Shown: one piece after another, positions 46,683 to 54,322 of the stretch | How positions within the stretch are numbered: position 1 is the first letter of the stretch | Layout of the letters: the number at the start of each line of letters is the position of its first letter | Source: Sediminibacillus massiliensis | GTDB taxonomy: Bacteria; Bacillota; Bacilli; Bacillales; Amphibacillaceae | Assembly: GCF_900156915.1 (NCBI RefSeq) | Contig: NZ_LT732535.1 | Location: 29,624-93,623 of the forward strand | Length of the DNA: 64,000 bases | Direction: 5' to 3' | The notes under the pieces: model-generated | The model's input: only the letters and a program-made list of their open reading frames with translations | Database searches by the model: none | Told to the model about the DNA's origin: nothing | Program-made: the position numbers and the translations under genes

Positions 46683-47195
46683 TTAGGCCGGAAGAAAAAT
46701 CTTTAAATCCTTCCATCCATAAGCTATTTCTTTCACACCCAATTCCTCCAGTAATTTTTCATCTACGAATTCAGGCCGATAAGTTTCATAAAATCTGCGA
46801 GATGGATTATCTTTTAATACCCAGACCATCAAGGAATTATTACCTGCTTCTATCAGATATGCGGCAAGTGCTTTGACGAGGCGGTGGCCCAGTTTTTGTC
46901 TCTGATATTCTTTCAGCAAATAAAGACTGTAGATTTCAGCGTCATAATCATACTGATTCGTACGTTCAATTCCTCCGTTAATGAAACCGACAATACCATC
47001 TTTTTCCGATTCAGCTACAAGTAGGATTTGATTGGTAGTTTGTAGTCTTTCCCGCCATTTTTGTTCGCGATTTTTGATGGAGAGGTTCTTAAGGATATCT
47101 TGAGCAATGATCCCTTTATAAGTCGATTGCCATGATTCGACGCTGACCTGGGCAATATCCTTTGCATCATTGATTGTTGCCTGTCTGATATGCAT
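46683..47195 (-). CDS. GNAT-family N-acetyltransferase
   Basis: Protein of 170 residues with the GNAT fold. The N-terminus IRQATINDAKDIAQVSVESWQSTYKGII is a common start in this family, and the acetyl-CoA-binding stretch is YLLKEYQRQKLGHRLVKALAAYL (near 94-116), a QRxKLG-type motif A, followed by VWVLKDNPSRRFYE (motif B). Substrate unknown. AAGGAGAG precedes the ATG. The start is only 3 bases after the stop of the upstream ATP-grasp gene, so it belongs to that operon. Confidence 0.88.
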   Translation of the reverse strand: MHIRQATINDAKDIAQVSVESWQSTYKGIIAQDILKNLSIKNREQKWRERLQTTNQILLVAESEKDGIVGFINGGIERTNQYDYDAEIYSLYLLKEYQRQKLGHRLVKALAAYLIEAGNNSLMVWVLKDNPSRRFYETYRPEFVDEKLLEELGVKEIAYGWKDLKIFLPA

Positions 47196-47198
47196 TCT

Positions 47199-48068
47199 TT
47201 ATCTCTCCTTCTGTTTTAACTTTTCCTCTATGTATTGTACATATTTCTCCAGAATATTAACGGAACTCACTTTACTCAATGTCCTGCTTCCGACAACATC
47301 TTCAATTTCATTGAAGAGAAGGTTTCCATCCTTATCAAATAAAAAATCGATTCCAACCATGCCGAATTCAAAGTGATCGACAATCTTTCTGATCATTTGT
47401 ATCTCCGGTTTAGTTAACGAATACCAGGTTGCAGAACCACCCAACTTGTAATTGGCGCGAAAGTCACTTTTGTTCTCTCTGAGGACCGCCCCGACAATTT
47501 CTTTACCCACGATGAACACCCGAAGGTCTTTTCCAGCTTGTACGTTAACAGGCTGCACAACAAATTCCTGACCATCTGTTTCCTTCATGTATTTTTCCAT
47601 GTCACTCTGTTGTTCAATGAGAGCCACTTGTCTGCCGCCTCGCCCTGACACGCTTTTAATAATAAAAGGTACAGTCGCAGGCAATTCTTCATCCAGCAGG
47701 GTTTTCGGGGCAAATACGCTGTCCAACATTGGTATTTGCAACATGCTTAAGTGCATATGCGTCAATGCCTTATTATTGCAGATATGTGATACAAGAAAGG
47801 AATTAAATACCTGGATACCCATCATTTCAAAATGAAGATTTAAGGTGGGTTCCACAACACGTACTATCACAAAATCCGGGGAAATCGGTGTTTGTCCATT
47901 CTGCTTTACTTCCGTTTGGTGATTGAAAATCCCGATTGATAAATCTTCACGATAGACAAGTTGCAGCTGTATGTGTCGTTTCCGGCATTGATCGATAAAC
48001 CAATCTATATAGCTTTTATTCGATTGAGCGTCTTCCTTGTTATAGATTATCCACCCAGAATAGTTCAC
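47199..48068 (-). CDS. RimK-like ATP-grasp ligase, paralogue 1
   Basis: ATP-grasp protein of 289 residues, paralogous to its upstream neighbour. Shared features are the N-terminal WIIYN strand, the nucleotide-binding lysine and glycine loop (PFIIKSVSGRGGRQVALIE near 131-149), GKDLRVFIVG, and SDFRANYKLGG, the RimK-type block. The C-terminal metal-binding strand reads LLFNEIEDVVGSRTL, with E-x-E where RimK relatives usually have E-x-N. RimK-type enzymes join amino acids to peptide or protein ends; the substrate here cannot be inferred. Confidence 0.82.
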   Translation of the reverse strand: MNYSGWIIYNKEDAQSNKSYIDWFIDQCRKRHIQLQLVYREDLSIGIFNHQTEVKQNGQTPISPDFVIVRVVEPTLNLHFEMMGIQVFNSFLVSHICNNKALTHMHLSMLQIPMLDSVFAPKTLLDEELPATVPFIIKSVSGRGGRQVALIEQQSDMEKYMKETDGQEFVVQPVNVQAGKDLRVFIVGKEIVGAVLRENKSDFRANYKLGGSATWYSLTKPEIQMIRKIVDHFEFGMVGIDFLFDKDGNLLFNEIEDVVGSRTLSKVSSVNILEKYVQYIEEKLKQKER

Positions 48069-48077
48069 ATTTTTCCC

Positions 48078-48968
48078 TCATTTCTGTGTGTGGAGCACAT
48101 ATTCTATTATATGTTCTGCTACATTGATTTTCGTGCAATCATAAATATTACGGATATGTGCATTGGAATTAACTTCGCAGACAACCGGTCCATCAGGTCC
48201 GAACAGTAAATCGACGCCTGCGAAATCGGCTCCGGCAGCTTTGGCTGCGCGAATGGCGAGATATTGTTCCTCTTTTGAAGGTTGATATGGTTCCATTTTG
48301 CCTCCTGCGCTAACATTTGCACGGAAATCTGATAGCGATGTTCGAAGCATCGATGCCACTACTTTATTGCCAACTACGTTCAGTCGGACATCCTTTCCGC
48401 GACTGCTTGAAATAAACTCCTGCAACACAAATGGTCTGTCTTGTATCTCTTTGATTTTATCCAGCATTTCCTTGGGAGTGTCGAGTAAATATACTTGTTC
48501 TCCGAAAGAACCGTAAGCTTCCTTCAAAATTAGTGGAAAATGAAGTGATTTGCCGGCATTCAAAAAAGTCTGTTGATCAATCTCCGCTGCCCCCGGAAAA
48601 ATTTTTGGTGCCGCAATTGTTTTTGGAATAGGCAGCCGGTCGGCAGAAAGGGCTTGGTAAGTCCGGATTTTATCGTCACACAATTCGATAGCTGAAGCTG
48701 AATTGTAAACTGGAACGTCTAAAGCTTCTAACTGTCTTGCAAGGTGGATATCTTTATCTCCAAACAGCACAAAGTCCGGAAGATTTTCTTTCTTCATGCT
48801 ATGGAGGCCCAAACCATCACTCGAATAACTAGATAATAAATGGTTGTTTGGAACAATCTCTGCATGGACATTCTGTTTTTCAGCAGCTTTCTGGAGCCAT
48901 TCAGCAAAGTCACGGAATTTCGGTCCTTTTAGATGCCCGTTGTAAATAATCCAACAGTAGTTCGCCAT
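48078..48968 (-). CDS. RimK-like ATP-grasp ligase, paralogue 2
   Basis: ATP-grasp protein of 296 residues and first gene of a three-gene reverse-strand operon (gaps of 9 and 3 bases). It begins MANYCWIIYNGHLKG; PLILKEAYGSFGEQVYLLD carries the ATP lysine, followed by VLQEF, GKDVRLNVVG and SDFRANVSAGG. The metal-binding strand VVCEVNSNAHIRNI has the standard E-x-N. The protein is therefore likely active as a carboxylate-amine ligase. GTGAGG precedes the ATG. It is divergent from folC. Close to RimK/LysX in style, but the product is unknown. Confidence 0.85.
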   Translation of the reverse strand: MANYCWIIYNGHLKGPKFRDFAEWLQKAAEKQNVHAEIVPNNHLLSSYSSDGLGLHSMKKENLPDFVLFGDKDIHLARQLEALDVPVYNSASAIELCDDKIRTYQALSADRLPIPKTIAAPKIFPGAAEIDQQTFLNAGKSLHFPLILKEAYGSFGEQVYLLDTPKEMLDKIKEIQDRPFVLQEFISSSRGKDVRLNVVGNKVVASMLRTSLSDFRANVSAGGKMEPYQPSKEEQYLAIRAAKAAGADFAGVDLLFGPDGPVVCEVNSNAHIRNIYDCTKINVAEHIIEYVLHTQK

Positions 48969-49088
48969 TGAAAAAACCTCACTTAGTAAAATGATTAATT
49001 TTTAGTATGTAGAATTCTTTTCTAGTATAATAAAGGCTTATGAAAGAAGATACCATAAACTTGTTTGAGATAGAGGGGTGGCAGAAGA

Positions 49089-50372
49089 ATGTTTGAATCG
49101 GTTGCGCAAATTGCTGAATATTTACAAGATAGGAATAGATTCGGCATAAAACCCGGCCTTAAAAGGATGGATCAAATGCTGGAGTTCTTTTCCAATCCGG
49201 AGAAAAAGCTGAAAGTAATACATATTGCTGGTACAAACGGCAAAGGGTCGACGCTGACTTATATCAAATCAGCCCTTGTGGAAAATGGATTGAAGGTCGG
49301 GGCATTCACGTCTCCAAGCCTGGAAGGTATTAGAGGTCCGTTTCAAATCAATTTTGAAAAAATACCGGAACAAGAACTTATTGATGTAATGAACAAACTG
49401 CTCCCTTGCATAGAGACACTGGATGAAATGGGGGATCAGCCCACTGAATTTGAAATACTTGTCATGATTGCTGTTCTTTACTTTTCAGGGAAGACGGATG
49501 TAGCTGTAATCGAAACAGGAATGGGTGGGGCCGAAGATTCAACCAACTCCCTCGAACCAATTTTATCCATCATAACGAATGTGGAAAAAGACCATTCCGA
49601 ATTTTTAGGTGACACTTTTACACAAATTGCCCGACATAAGGCGGGAATCATCAAAAAAGGCGTCCCTGTAATCACTGGCAGCCTTAACGAAGAGGCAGAA
49701 GAAGTCGTTGACAGAACAGCAAAAAAACAAGCAGCACCCTTATACAAATATGGGGAAAGCTTCGCTATTCAGCAGAACATCAACGAGGAAGGCGCCTTCC
49801 GATATTGTTCCGACAAATTGCATCTGAACCAGGTGACTTTGTCGATGAAAGGGGAACATCAGGCTGTAAATGCATCGTTGGCTATTAAAGCTGTCGATTT
49901 TCTGAGTGGAATGTTTAAAATAGATATTTCCAAATACATGGAGGGTTTGTCTAAAGCCGTTATTCCTGGAAGGTTTGAAAAAGTGCATGACGATCCGGAA
50001 GTAATTGTAGACGGGGCCCATAACCCGGCAGGCATTAGAGCTTTCCTGCAGACAGTAGCTCAACATTATGGGAACAGAGAGAAACACGTGGTTTTCGCTG
50101 CTTTTAAAGATAAAGACTTAAATGAAATGCTCGAACTTTTAACAGCTAATTTCCCACAAATCACTTTGACCACGTTCGACCACCCAAGGGCAGCAACAAT
50201 AGAAGATATGAAAAAAACAGACAGCGCATTTCCGTTTAATGAAAACCCGGATTGGGAAGAAGTACTTCAGCAATCAATGATAAATAAAACAGGTAAAGTC
50301 ATTTTCGTATGTGGTTCACTGCATTTTATAAAAAATATCAGGAAATATTTTGAAATTATCAAATACTTATGA
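49089..50372 (+). CDS. folC: Folylpolyglutamate synthase/dihydrofolate synthase
   Basis: Mur-ligase-type enzyme of 427 residues that adds glutamate to folates. The P-loop is IAGTNGKGSTLTYI (near 46-59); FTSPSLEGIRGPFQIN, VIETGMGGAEDSTN, ITNVEKDHSEFLGDT, and the C-terminal domain IVDGAHNPAGIRAF follow. The typical family segment GGRLDATN reads GGAEDSTN here, a minor variation. GAGGGGTGGCAG precedes the ATG. It follows valS in B. subtilis; here the MITE-like element and the ATP-grasp operon intervene. Confidence 0.94.
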   Translation: MFESVAQIAEYLQDRNRFGIKPGLKRMDQMLEFFSNPEKKLKVIHIAGTNGKGSTLTYIKSALVENGLKVGAFTSPSLEGIRGPFQINFEKIPEQELIDVMNKLLPCIETLDEMGDQPTEFEILVMIAVLYFSGKTDVAVIETGMGGAEDSTNSLEPILSIITNVEKDHSEFLGDTFTQIARHKAGIIKKGVPVITGSLNEEAEEVVDRTAKKQAAPLYKYGESFAIQQNINEEGAFRYCSDKLHLNQVTLSMKGEHQAVNASLAIKAVDFLSGMFKIDISKYMEGLSKAVIPGRFEKVHDDPEVIVDGAHNPAGIRAFLQTVAQHYGNREKHVVFAAFKDKDLNEMLELLTANFPQITLTTFDHPRAATIEDMKKTDSAFPFNENPDWEEVLQQSMINKTGKVIFVCGSLHFIKNIRKYFEIIKYL

Positions 50373-50454
50373 TACTTTTAAATAGTCAAAATAATAAGTC
50401 TTAAGACCTAGCGGATAATGGGCCAGCGTCAGGCTGCGGGGATGGGAGTTGTTA

Positions 50455-52164
50455 ATGGTGAGGAGTAATCAACAGATTTCACTGTGGCTTGGTTTAATTC
50501 TAATATGGCCGGTATCAATTTTTATCTGCTATAGGCATTTGTCGACAGAAATGGACGGGCTATGGATGCATTTATTCGTTTTTGGCCTGTTGATGTGCGC
50601 TGTCGCCCTGTTCCCGATTGTCATAAATGACACTCCTATTTTTTTTGTCAATGGTATAAGTCTTGCCGTATTTATTTATTTTGGCGTCTATGCCGAAGCA
50701 ATCTTGACACAGGCCGCGATCCTTTCCCTTCTCGCAAGCCTTCGTCTTGAAAAAAAAGAGCTTTACCGGATTCCAGTCAATTTGTTGATGTTTCTGTTTG
50801 TCTCGTTTGTGGCTGCCATGGTGTATTGGGGTTTAGGTGGCGACCATGGCCCGCAGGTTTTAATTGGCATAGATAACCTTATTCCTGTCATTGGATACAT
50901 ATTTACGGTTTTTCTTGCTAATCAGTTTATTCTTTACCTTGTGACAAGATATGTGTATGGCATCGAAGGGAAATTTCTGGACAGAGGGTTTTTGTGGGAA
51001 TTCTATACGTTGACTTTGGTTATTCCAACCGGCATCGTTTTATACTTGTTGTACGTGGAAATCGGCCTGTCGGCAGTGTTGTTTGTCGGCATTCTATTTA
51101 TCATTATTTCCTTTATCCTCAAACTCTACCATTCCAGTCAAAGGGTGAACAACCAGCTCCAAAAGACAAGTGAAATCGGCCATGAACTCACAGCGCAAAT
51201 GGAAGAAAACGAAGTTATCGATTTATTCAATGAGCGCATTACCGAGCTGCTACAGGTTGATTATATTTTAATTTATGAAAAAATAGAAGATTCACACTTA
51301 CAATTAAGAAGGTTTATCGATATTGGTCATTTGCATGCTTTTCCGGAGAAGGACAGGCTGATTAAATTTGAATCAATCAGCGGCACAGTTTGGGGAAACA
51401 AACGTGGTATGCATTTCCACCATCGCAGACAGTGGAGTGATTTAAATGACAAAGAATTCGATCTGCCGGCGGAAAGCATTCTTTCCCTTCCGATAGAGAG
51501 GGACAACGAAGTTATCGGGGTTCTCACCCTCATGTCTAAACAGAAAAGAGCATTTGATAAATACCAATACATGATTCTATCTATATTAACGAATTATCTG
51601 GCTGTGGCAATGCTCAATGCCAGCCACTACAAGGAAACAAAACGGAATAGTGAGCGTGATCCTTTGACCAAACTGTTCAACTACCGTTATTTCGAATCAT
51701 ATCTGAGTCAATGGATGGACAATACAACAGACAAAATGGCAGCTGTCATTTTGATAGATATGGATCATTTCAAATCGATCAATGATACTTACGGCCACCA
51801 AAGTGGCAATGAAATATTGAAACAGCTAGCTGTAAGGCTCGAAACAATGATTGGTGATAAAGGAATTGTCGCCAGGTATGGCGGGGAAGAATTTATCGTT
51901 TTCTTACCGTCTGCCACCCTGCAGCAAGGTCATCTTTTTGCGGAAACGATCAGAGAAGAGATAGCAGAAGAACCATTTTACATAAAAGATCACATCCTTG
52001 AAGAGGATGGAGCGGTGAAAGTCGGAATTACTGCAAGTATAGGAGTTGCTTCTTATCCGGAAGATTGTAACAGTCCGGAAGAGTTAGTCCGATGTGCCGA
52101 CAGGGCGATGTACATTGGCGCAAAGCGAAGGGGCAGGAACAGAGTCGCCGTAATGGAAAAATAA
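50455..52164 (+). CDS. Membrane GAF-GGDEF diguanylate cyclase
   Basis: Protein of 569 residues. About seven hydrophobic segments occupy residues 10-220, then a GAF-like domain (about 230-375: ELTAQMEENEVIDLFNERITELL...SILSLPIERDNEVIGVLTLMS), then a GGDEF domain from about 395 (RDPLTKLFNYRYFESYL). IDMDHFKSINDTYGH and the active-site loop GGEEF at 476-480 are intact, so it should make cyclic di-GMP. The RxxD inhibitory site five residues before GGEEF is absent (GDKG). ATG 50455 lies 6 bases after GGGAG. It lies upstream of the pilus cluster and converges with its first pilin gene. Confidence 0.9.
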   Translation: MVRSNQQISLWLGLILIWPVSIFICYRHLSTEMDGLWMHLFVFGLLMCAVALFPIVINDTPIFFVNGISLAVFIYFGVYAEAILTQAAILSLLASLRLEKKELYRIPVNLLMFLFVSFVAAMVYWGLGGDHGPQVLIGIDNLIPVIGYIFTVFLANQFILYLVTRYVYGIEGKFLDRGFLWEFYTLTLVIPTGIVLYLLYVEIGLSAVLFVGILFIIISFILKLYHSSQRVNNQLQKTSEIGHELTAQMEENEVIDLFNERITELLQVDYILIYEKIEDSHLQLRRFIDIGHLHAFPEKDRLIKFESISGTVWGNKRGMHFHHRRQWSDLNDKEFDLPAESILSLPIERDNEVIGVLTLMSKQKRAFDKYQYMILSILTNYLAVAMLNASHYKETKRNSERDPLTKLFNYRYFESYLSQWMDNTTDKMAAVILIDMDHFKSINDTYGHQSGNEILKQLAVRLETMIGDKGIVARYGGEEFIVFLPSATLQQGHLFAETIREEIAEEPFYIKDHILEEDGAVKVGITASIGVASYPEDCNSPEELVRCADRAMYIGAKRRGRNRVAVMEK

Positions 52165-52172
52165 GCATAGGA

Positions 52173-52204
52173 AAAGGAGGATGTCTGAACGATCCTCCTT
52201 TTTG
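52173..52204. terminator. Bidirectional terminator between GGDEF gene and minor pilin
   Basis: AAAAGGAGGAT, loop of 9, ATCCTCCTTTTT, lying between two convergent genes; A and T tracts on both sides suit both strands. Confidence 0.88.
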
Positions 52205-52207
52205 GTG

Positions 52208-53344
52208 TCAGCAATCTTTTTGGAGTTTGAGCCATTCAGGCTTCTTTTGGGAAAATTCCGATTCTCCTTTGACGCAAAGTGATCCATGACCCCATTCAGG
52301 GCTTATTTCTCCCAGGAATTCTGCATTTCCATCTATGATAATTTCGGCCCCTTCCTGGAAGTGCACAGCCCCTGCAAAGAAGCCATGCCCTTTAACATGA
52401 AGCTTGGAACTCTGCCCTGTCATTTTGAGTGTTCCGTCAACCCTCAAGCTTCCTGAAGTGGATAATTTCGAGGACTCTTGGATGGTCAAGTCAGATTGGG
52501 CATATAGGTTTCTCACAGACATTTGGCTCTGCCCACCCAATGTAGACCTTCCTGTCAGTCTCGCCTCACCGCTAATCGAAATGGAAGATTTAGACCACAT
52601 ATTGGTTGTGCTGTCGCTGTAAAGGTTGTGATGCACCACGATATGTGTGTTTTCCCATGTGGTCAAGCTATCTGGATACCAGACGTTTCCCCGGATGTCC
52701 GCAGACTTGCTGCAAAAGTTCAAAGCATCTCCTGTCACCTTTAGATTTGTTTCATATTGACACGAGTTATCATGCTGGTAACCATCTACATGTTCAAAAG
52801 AATCGATCGGTGGAAAAGTGATTTTGTCCGTGAATTCATTCCAGTCTTGATAAATTTCGTTTCCCTCATTCTTTTCGTGTGCATCAATAACATAAGATCC
52901 AGGATTATCTAAAACGGTATTAATAGAAAACTGCTGCCCATCCTGGTCTGAAAGGGAAAAGACTATATCCATGGAATCGGAAGTGCCATCGATCGACATG
53001 CAATTTTCCTGTTCCGACTCAAGTGTTTGTTCCCCGTAGTGCAGCTCAATATCCTGGATGGCTATATTGCCACGGGGGTTAAAGGAAACACCGGCAATGG
53101 AAAGCTGCCCATTTTGGTTGATACAAAGCGAATTATCCCCCTTATGGAAGCTGCTCCGCAATGAGCTAACAAGCAAATTTGCCTGCTGTCGCAATCCGAC
53201 TGAATCTTCCGCTTTACTGTGATAGGCAGTAGTCTGGTAAATAATAGACGATATAAGAGCGATGATTATACCAATCAAGGCAATACCTGCTAGAAGTTCT
53301 ACCATTGTTAGTCCTCGTTGATTGGAGAATAGGTCTTTCTTCAT
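52208..53344 (-). CDS. Minor pilin-like protein with repetitive beta-rich C-terminus
   Basis: Protein of 378 residues. The N-terminus MKKDLFSNQRG, then LTMVELLAGIALIGIIIALI, is a type III prepilin signal with Glu at +5 of the mature form and Leu instead of Phe at +1. Residues from about 235 to 360 consist of short alternating strands such as SISGEARLTGRSTLGG, GSLRVDGTLKMTG and IIIDGNAEFLGEIS, which look like a bactofilin-type right-handed beta-helix. ATG 53344 is chosen from AAAGGA at 8 bases. It resembles PilW in place and leader. It is transcribed divergently from the rest of the pilus genes. Its partner and role are unknown. Confidence 0.82.
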   Translation of the reverse strand: MKKDLFSNQRGLTMVELLAGIALIGIIIALISSIIYQTTAYHSKAEDSVGLRQQANLLVSSLRSSFHKGDNSLCINQNGQLSIAGVSFNPRGNIAIQDIELHYGEQTLESEQENCMSIDGTSDSMDIVFSLSDQDGQQFSINTVLDNPGSYVIDAHEKNEGNEIYQDWNEFTDKITFPPIDSFEHVDGYQHDNSCQYETNLKVTGDALNFCSKSADIRGNVWYPDSLTTWENTHIVVHHNLYSDSTTNMWSKSSISISGEARLTGRSTLGGQSQMSVRNLYAQSDLTIQESSKLSTSGSLRVDGTLKMTGQSSKLHVKGHGFFAGAVHFQEGAEIIIDGNAEFLGEISPEWGHGSLCVKGESEFSQKKPEWLKLQKDC

Positions 53345-53394
53345 ACAATAAATCCTTTCGGAGTGATATAATGGTCTGTAGTAAAACGTGAAAT

Positions 53395-53874
53395 TTGGTG
53401 AATGTCTTGCTTTCAAATCGATACGAAAATATAAACGGATTTACCCTTATTGAAATTCTCGCAGCCATCTCCCTACTTGGCATTGTTTCAATTGCATTTA
53501 TTCCTTTTTTCTCGAACTTTGCGATATTTACAAACAAAGCAGAAGACAAACTTACAGCTGTGAACATTGCTGACCAGACTGCTTATGAAATCGAAAGAGA
53601 TGAACAGTTGGAACAGATACTTTCTACAAGGGCTGCCACTGCTGTTTGCCCTGCGACTGATTCGGTATCATTGGAGGAAACAGGGATAACAACTCAATAT
53701 ACTGTCAATGGCAAACAATATTTCCCCAGATTATCTATTTGTCAATCACCCGAAGAGAAAGAAGCTGACTTGTATCGGGCCAAGGTCGAAATTTACCGTT
53801 CCAACCAAGATCAGCCGGCGGATTCTTATTTATATACATATTTGAAAGTATCCGGAAGTGAAGAAATTGACTAA
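53395..53874 (+). CDS. Type IV minor pilin (PilV-like)
   Basis: Prepilin of up to 159 residues: YENING, then FTLIEILAAISLLGIVSIAFIPFF, with Phe at +1 and Glu at +5 of the mature protein. The C-terminal globular part carries two cysteines about 50 residues apart. There is no strong ribosome-binding site. TTG 53395, GTG 53398 and TTG 53407 are all possible starts; TTG 53407 would give a 10-residue leader and has GGTGA five bases upstream. It opens the forward pilus operon and overlaps the next gene by 17 bases. Confidence 0.82.
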   Translation: MVNVLLSNRYENINGFTLIEILAAISLLGIVSIAFIPFFSNFAIFTNKAEDKLTAVNIADQTAYEIERDEQLEQILSTRAATAVCPATDSVSLEETGITTQYTVNGKQYFPRLSICQSPEEKEADLYRAKVEIYRSNQDQPADSYLYTYLKVSGSEEID

Positions 53875-54289
53875 GTACTTTAGCGAGCAACGGGGAGCAG
53901 CCCTTGTGCTGGTCTTGTTCATCATTACTCTGATGCTGATTTTTTCAACTATACTATTATATCATCTTAATACCTCCGTTGCGCAGTTTGATAAGATGGA
54001 GGCTGTTATCCAATCAGAATCTGCAGCAGAAATGGGAGTGGAGTACTACCGTGCTCATGTGGAAAAGATGGTAAATGAAGCGGAAGGAAACCGGTTTGAC
54101 AAGGCATTATTAGAACAAAGCCTGAACCGGTTTGAAAAAATCGATTTGGATGATTCCACTTTTGTAGAGATAGACCTGACAAGCATCGAAGAACGGACCG
54201 ATAGTTACATTATTACTTTCCGTGTGAAGGGAACAGCACATGGAAACGAATCAGTATTAGATGACCAAACGATAACTATCAGTTTCTGA
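53858..54289 (+). CDS. PilX-like pilus protein
   Basis: Protein of 143 residues starting GTG, MKKLTKYFSEQRG, then AALVLVLFIITLMLIF. The leader ends in Gly, but the mature form lacks the +5 glutamate, as is common in PilX/GspK-type minor pilins that sit at the pilus tip. The rest is a soluble domain (VIQSESAAEMGVEYYRAHVEKM and beyond). It overlaps the preceding pilin gene by 17 bases and precedes pilB. Confidence 0.8.
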   Translation: MKKLTKYFSEQRGAALVLVLFIITLMLIFSTILLYHLNTSVAQFDKMEAVIQSESAAEMGVEYYRAHVEKMVNEAEGNRFDKALLEQSLNRFEKIDLDDSTFVEIDLTSIEERTDSYIITFRVKGTAHGNESVLDDQTITISF

Positions 54290-54322
54290 TCAACTGGATC
54301 GATAAAAGGAGTAAAATAACAA

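Noticed and set aside
46683-48968. Graspetide (ATP-grasp RiPP) cluster
   Set aside because: No short precursor gene with a core peptide or leader was seen within 1 kb on either strand; the ligases look closer to RimK than to the MvdC/D type by visible motifs.
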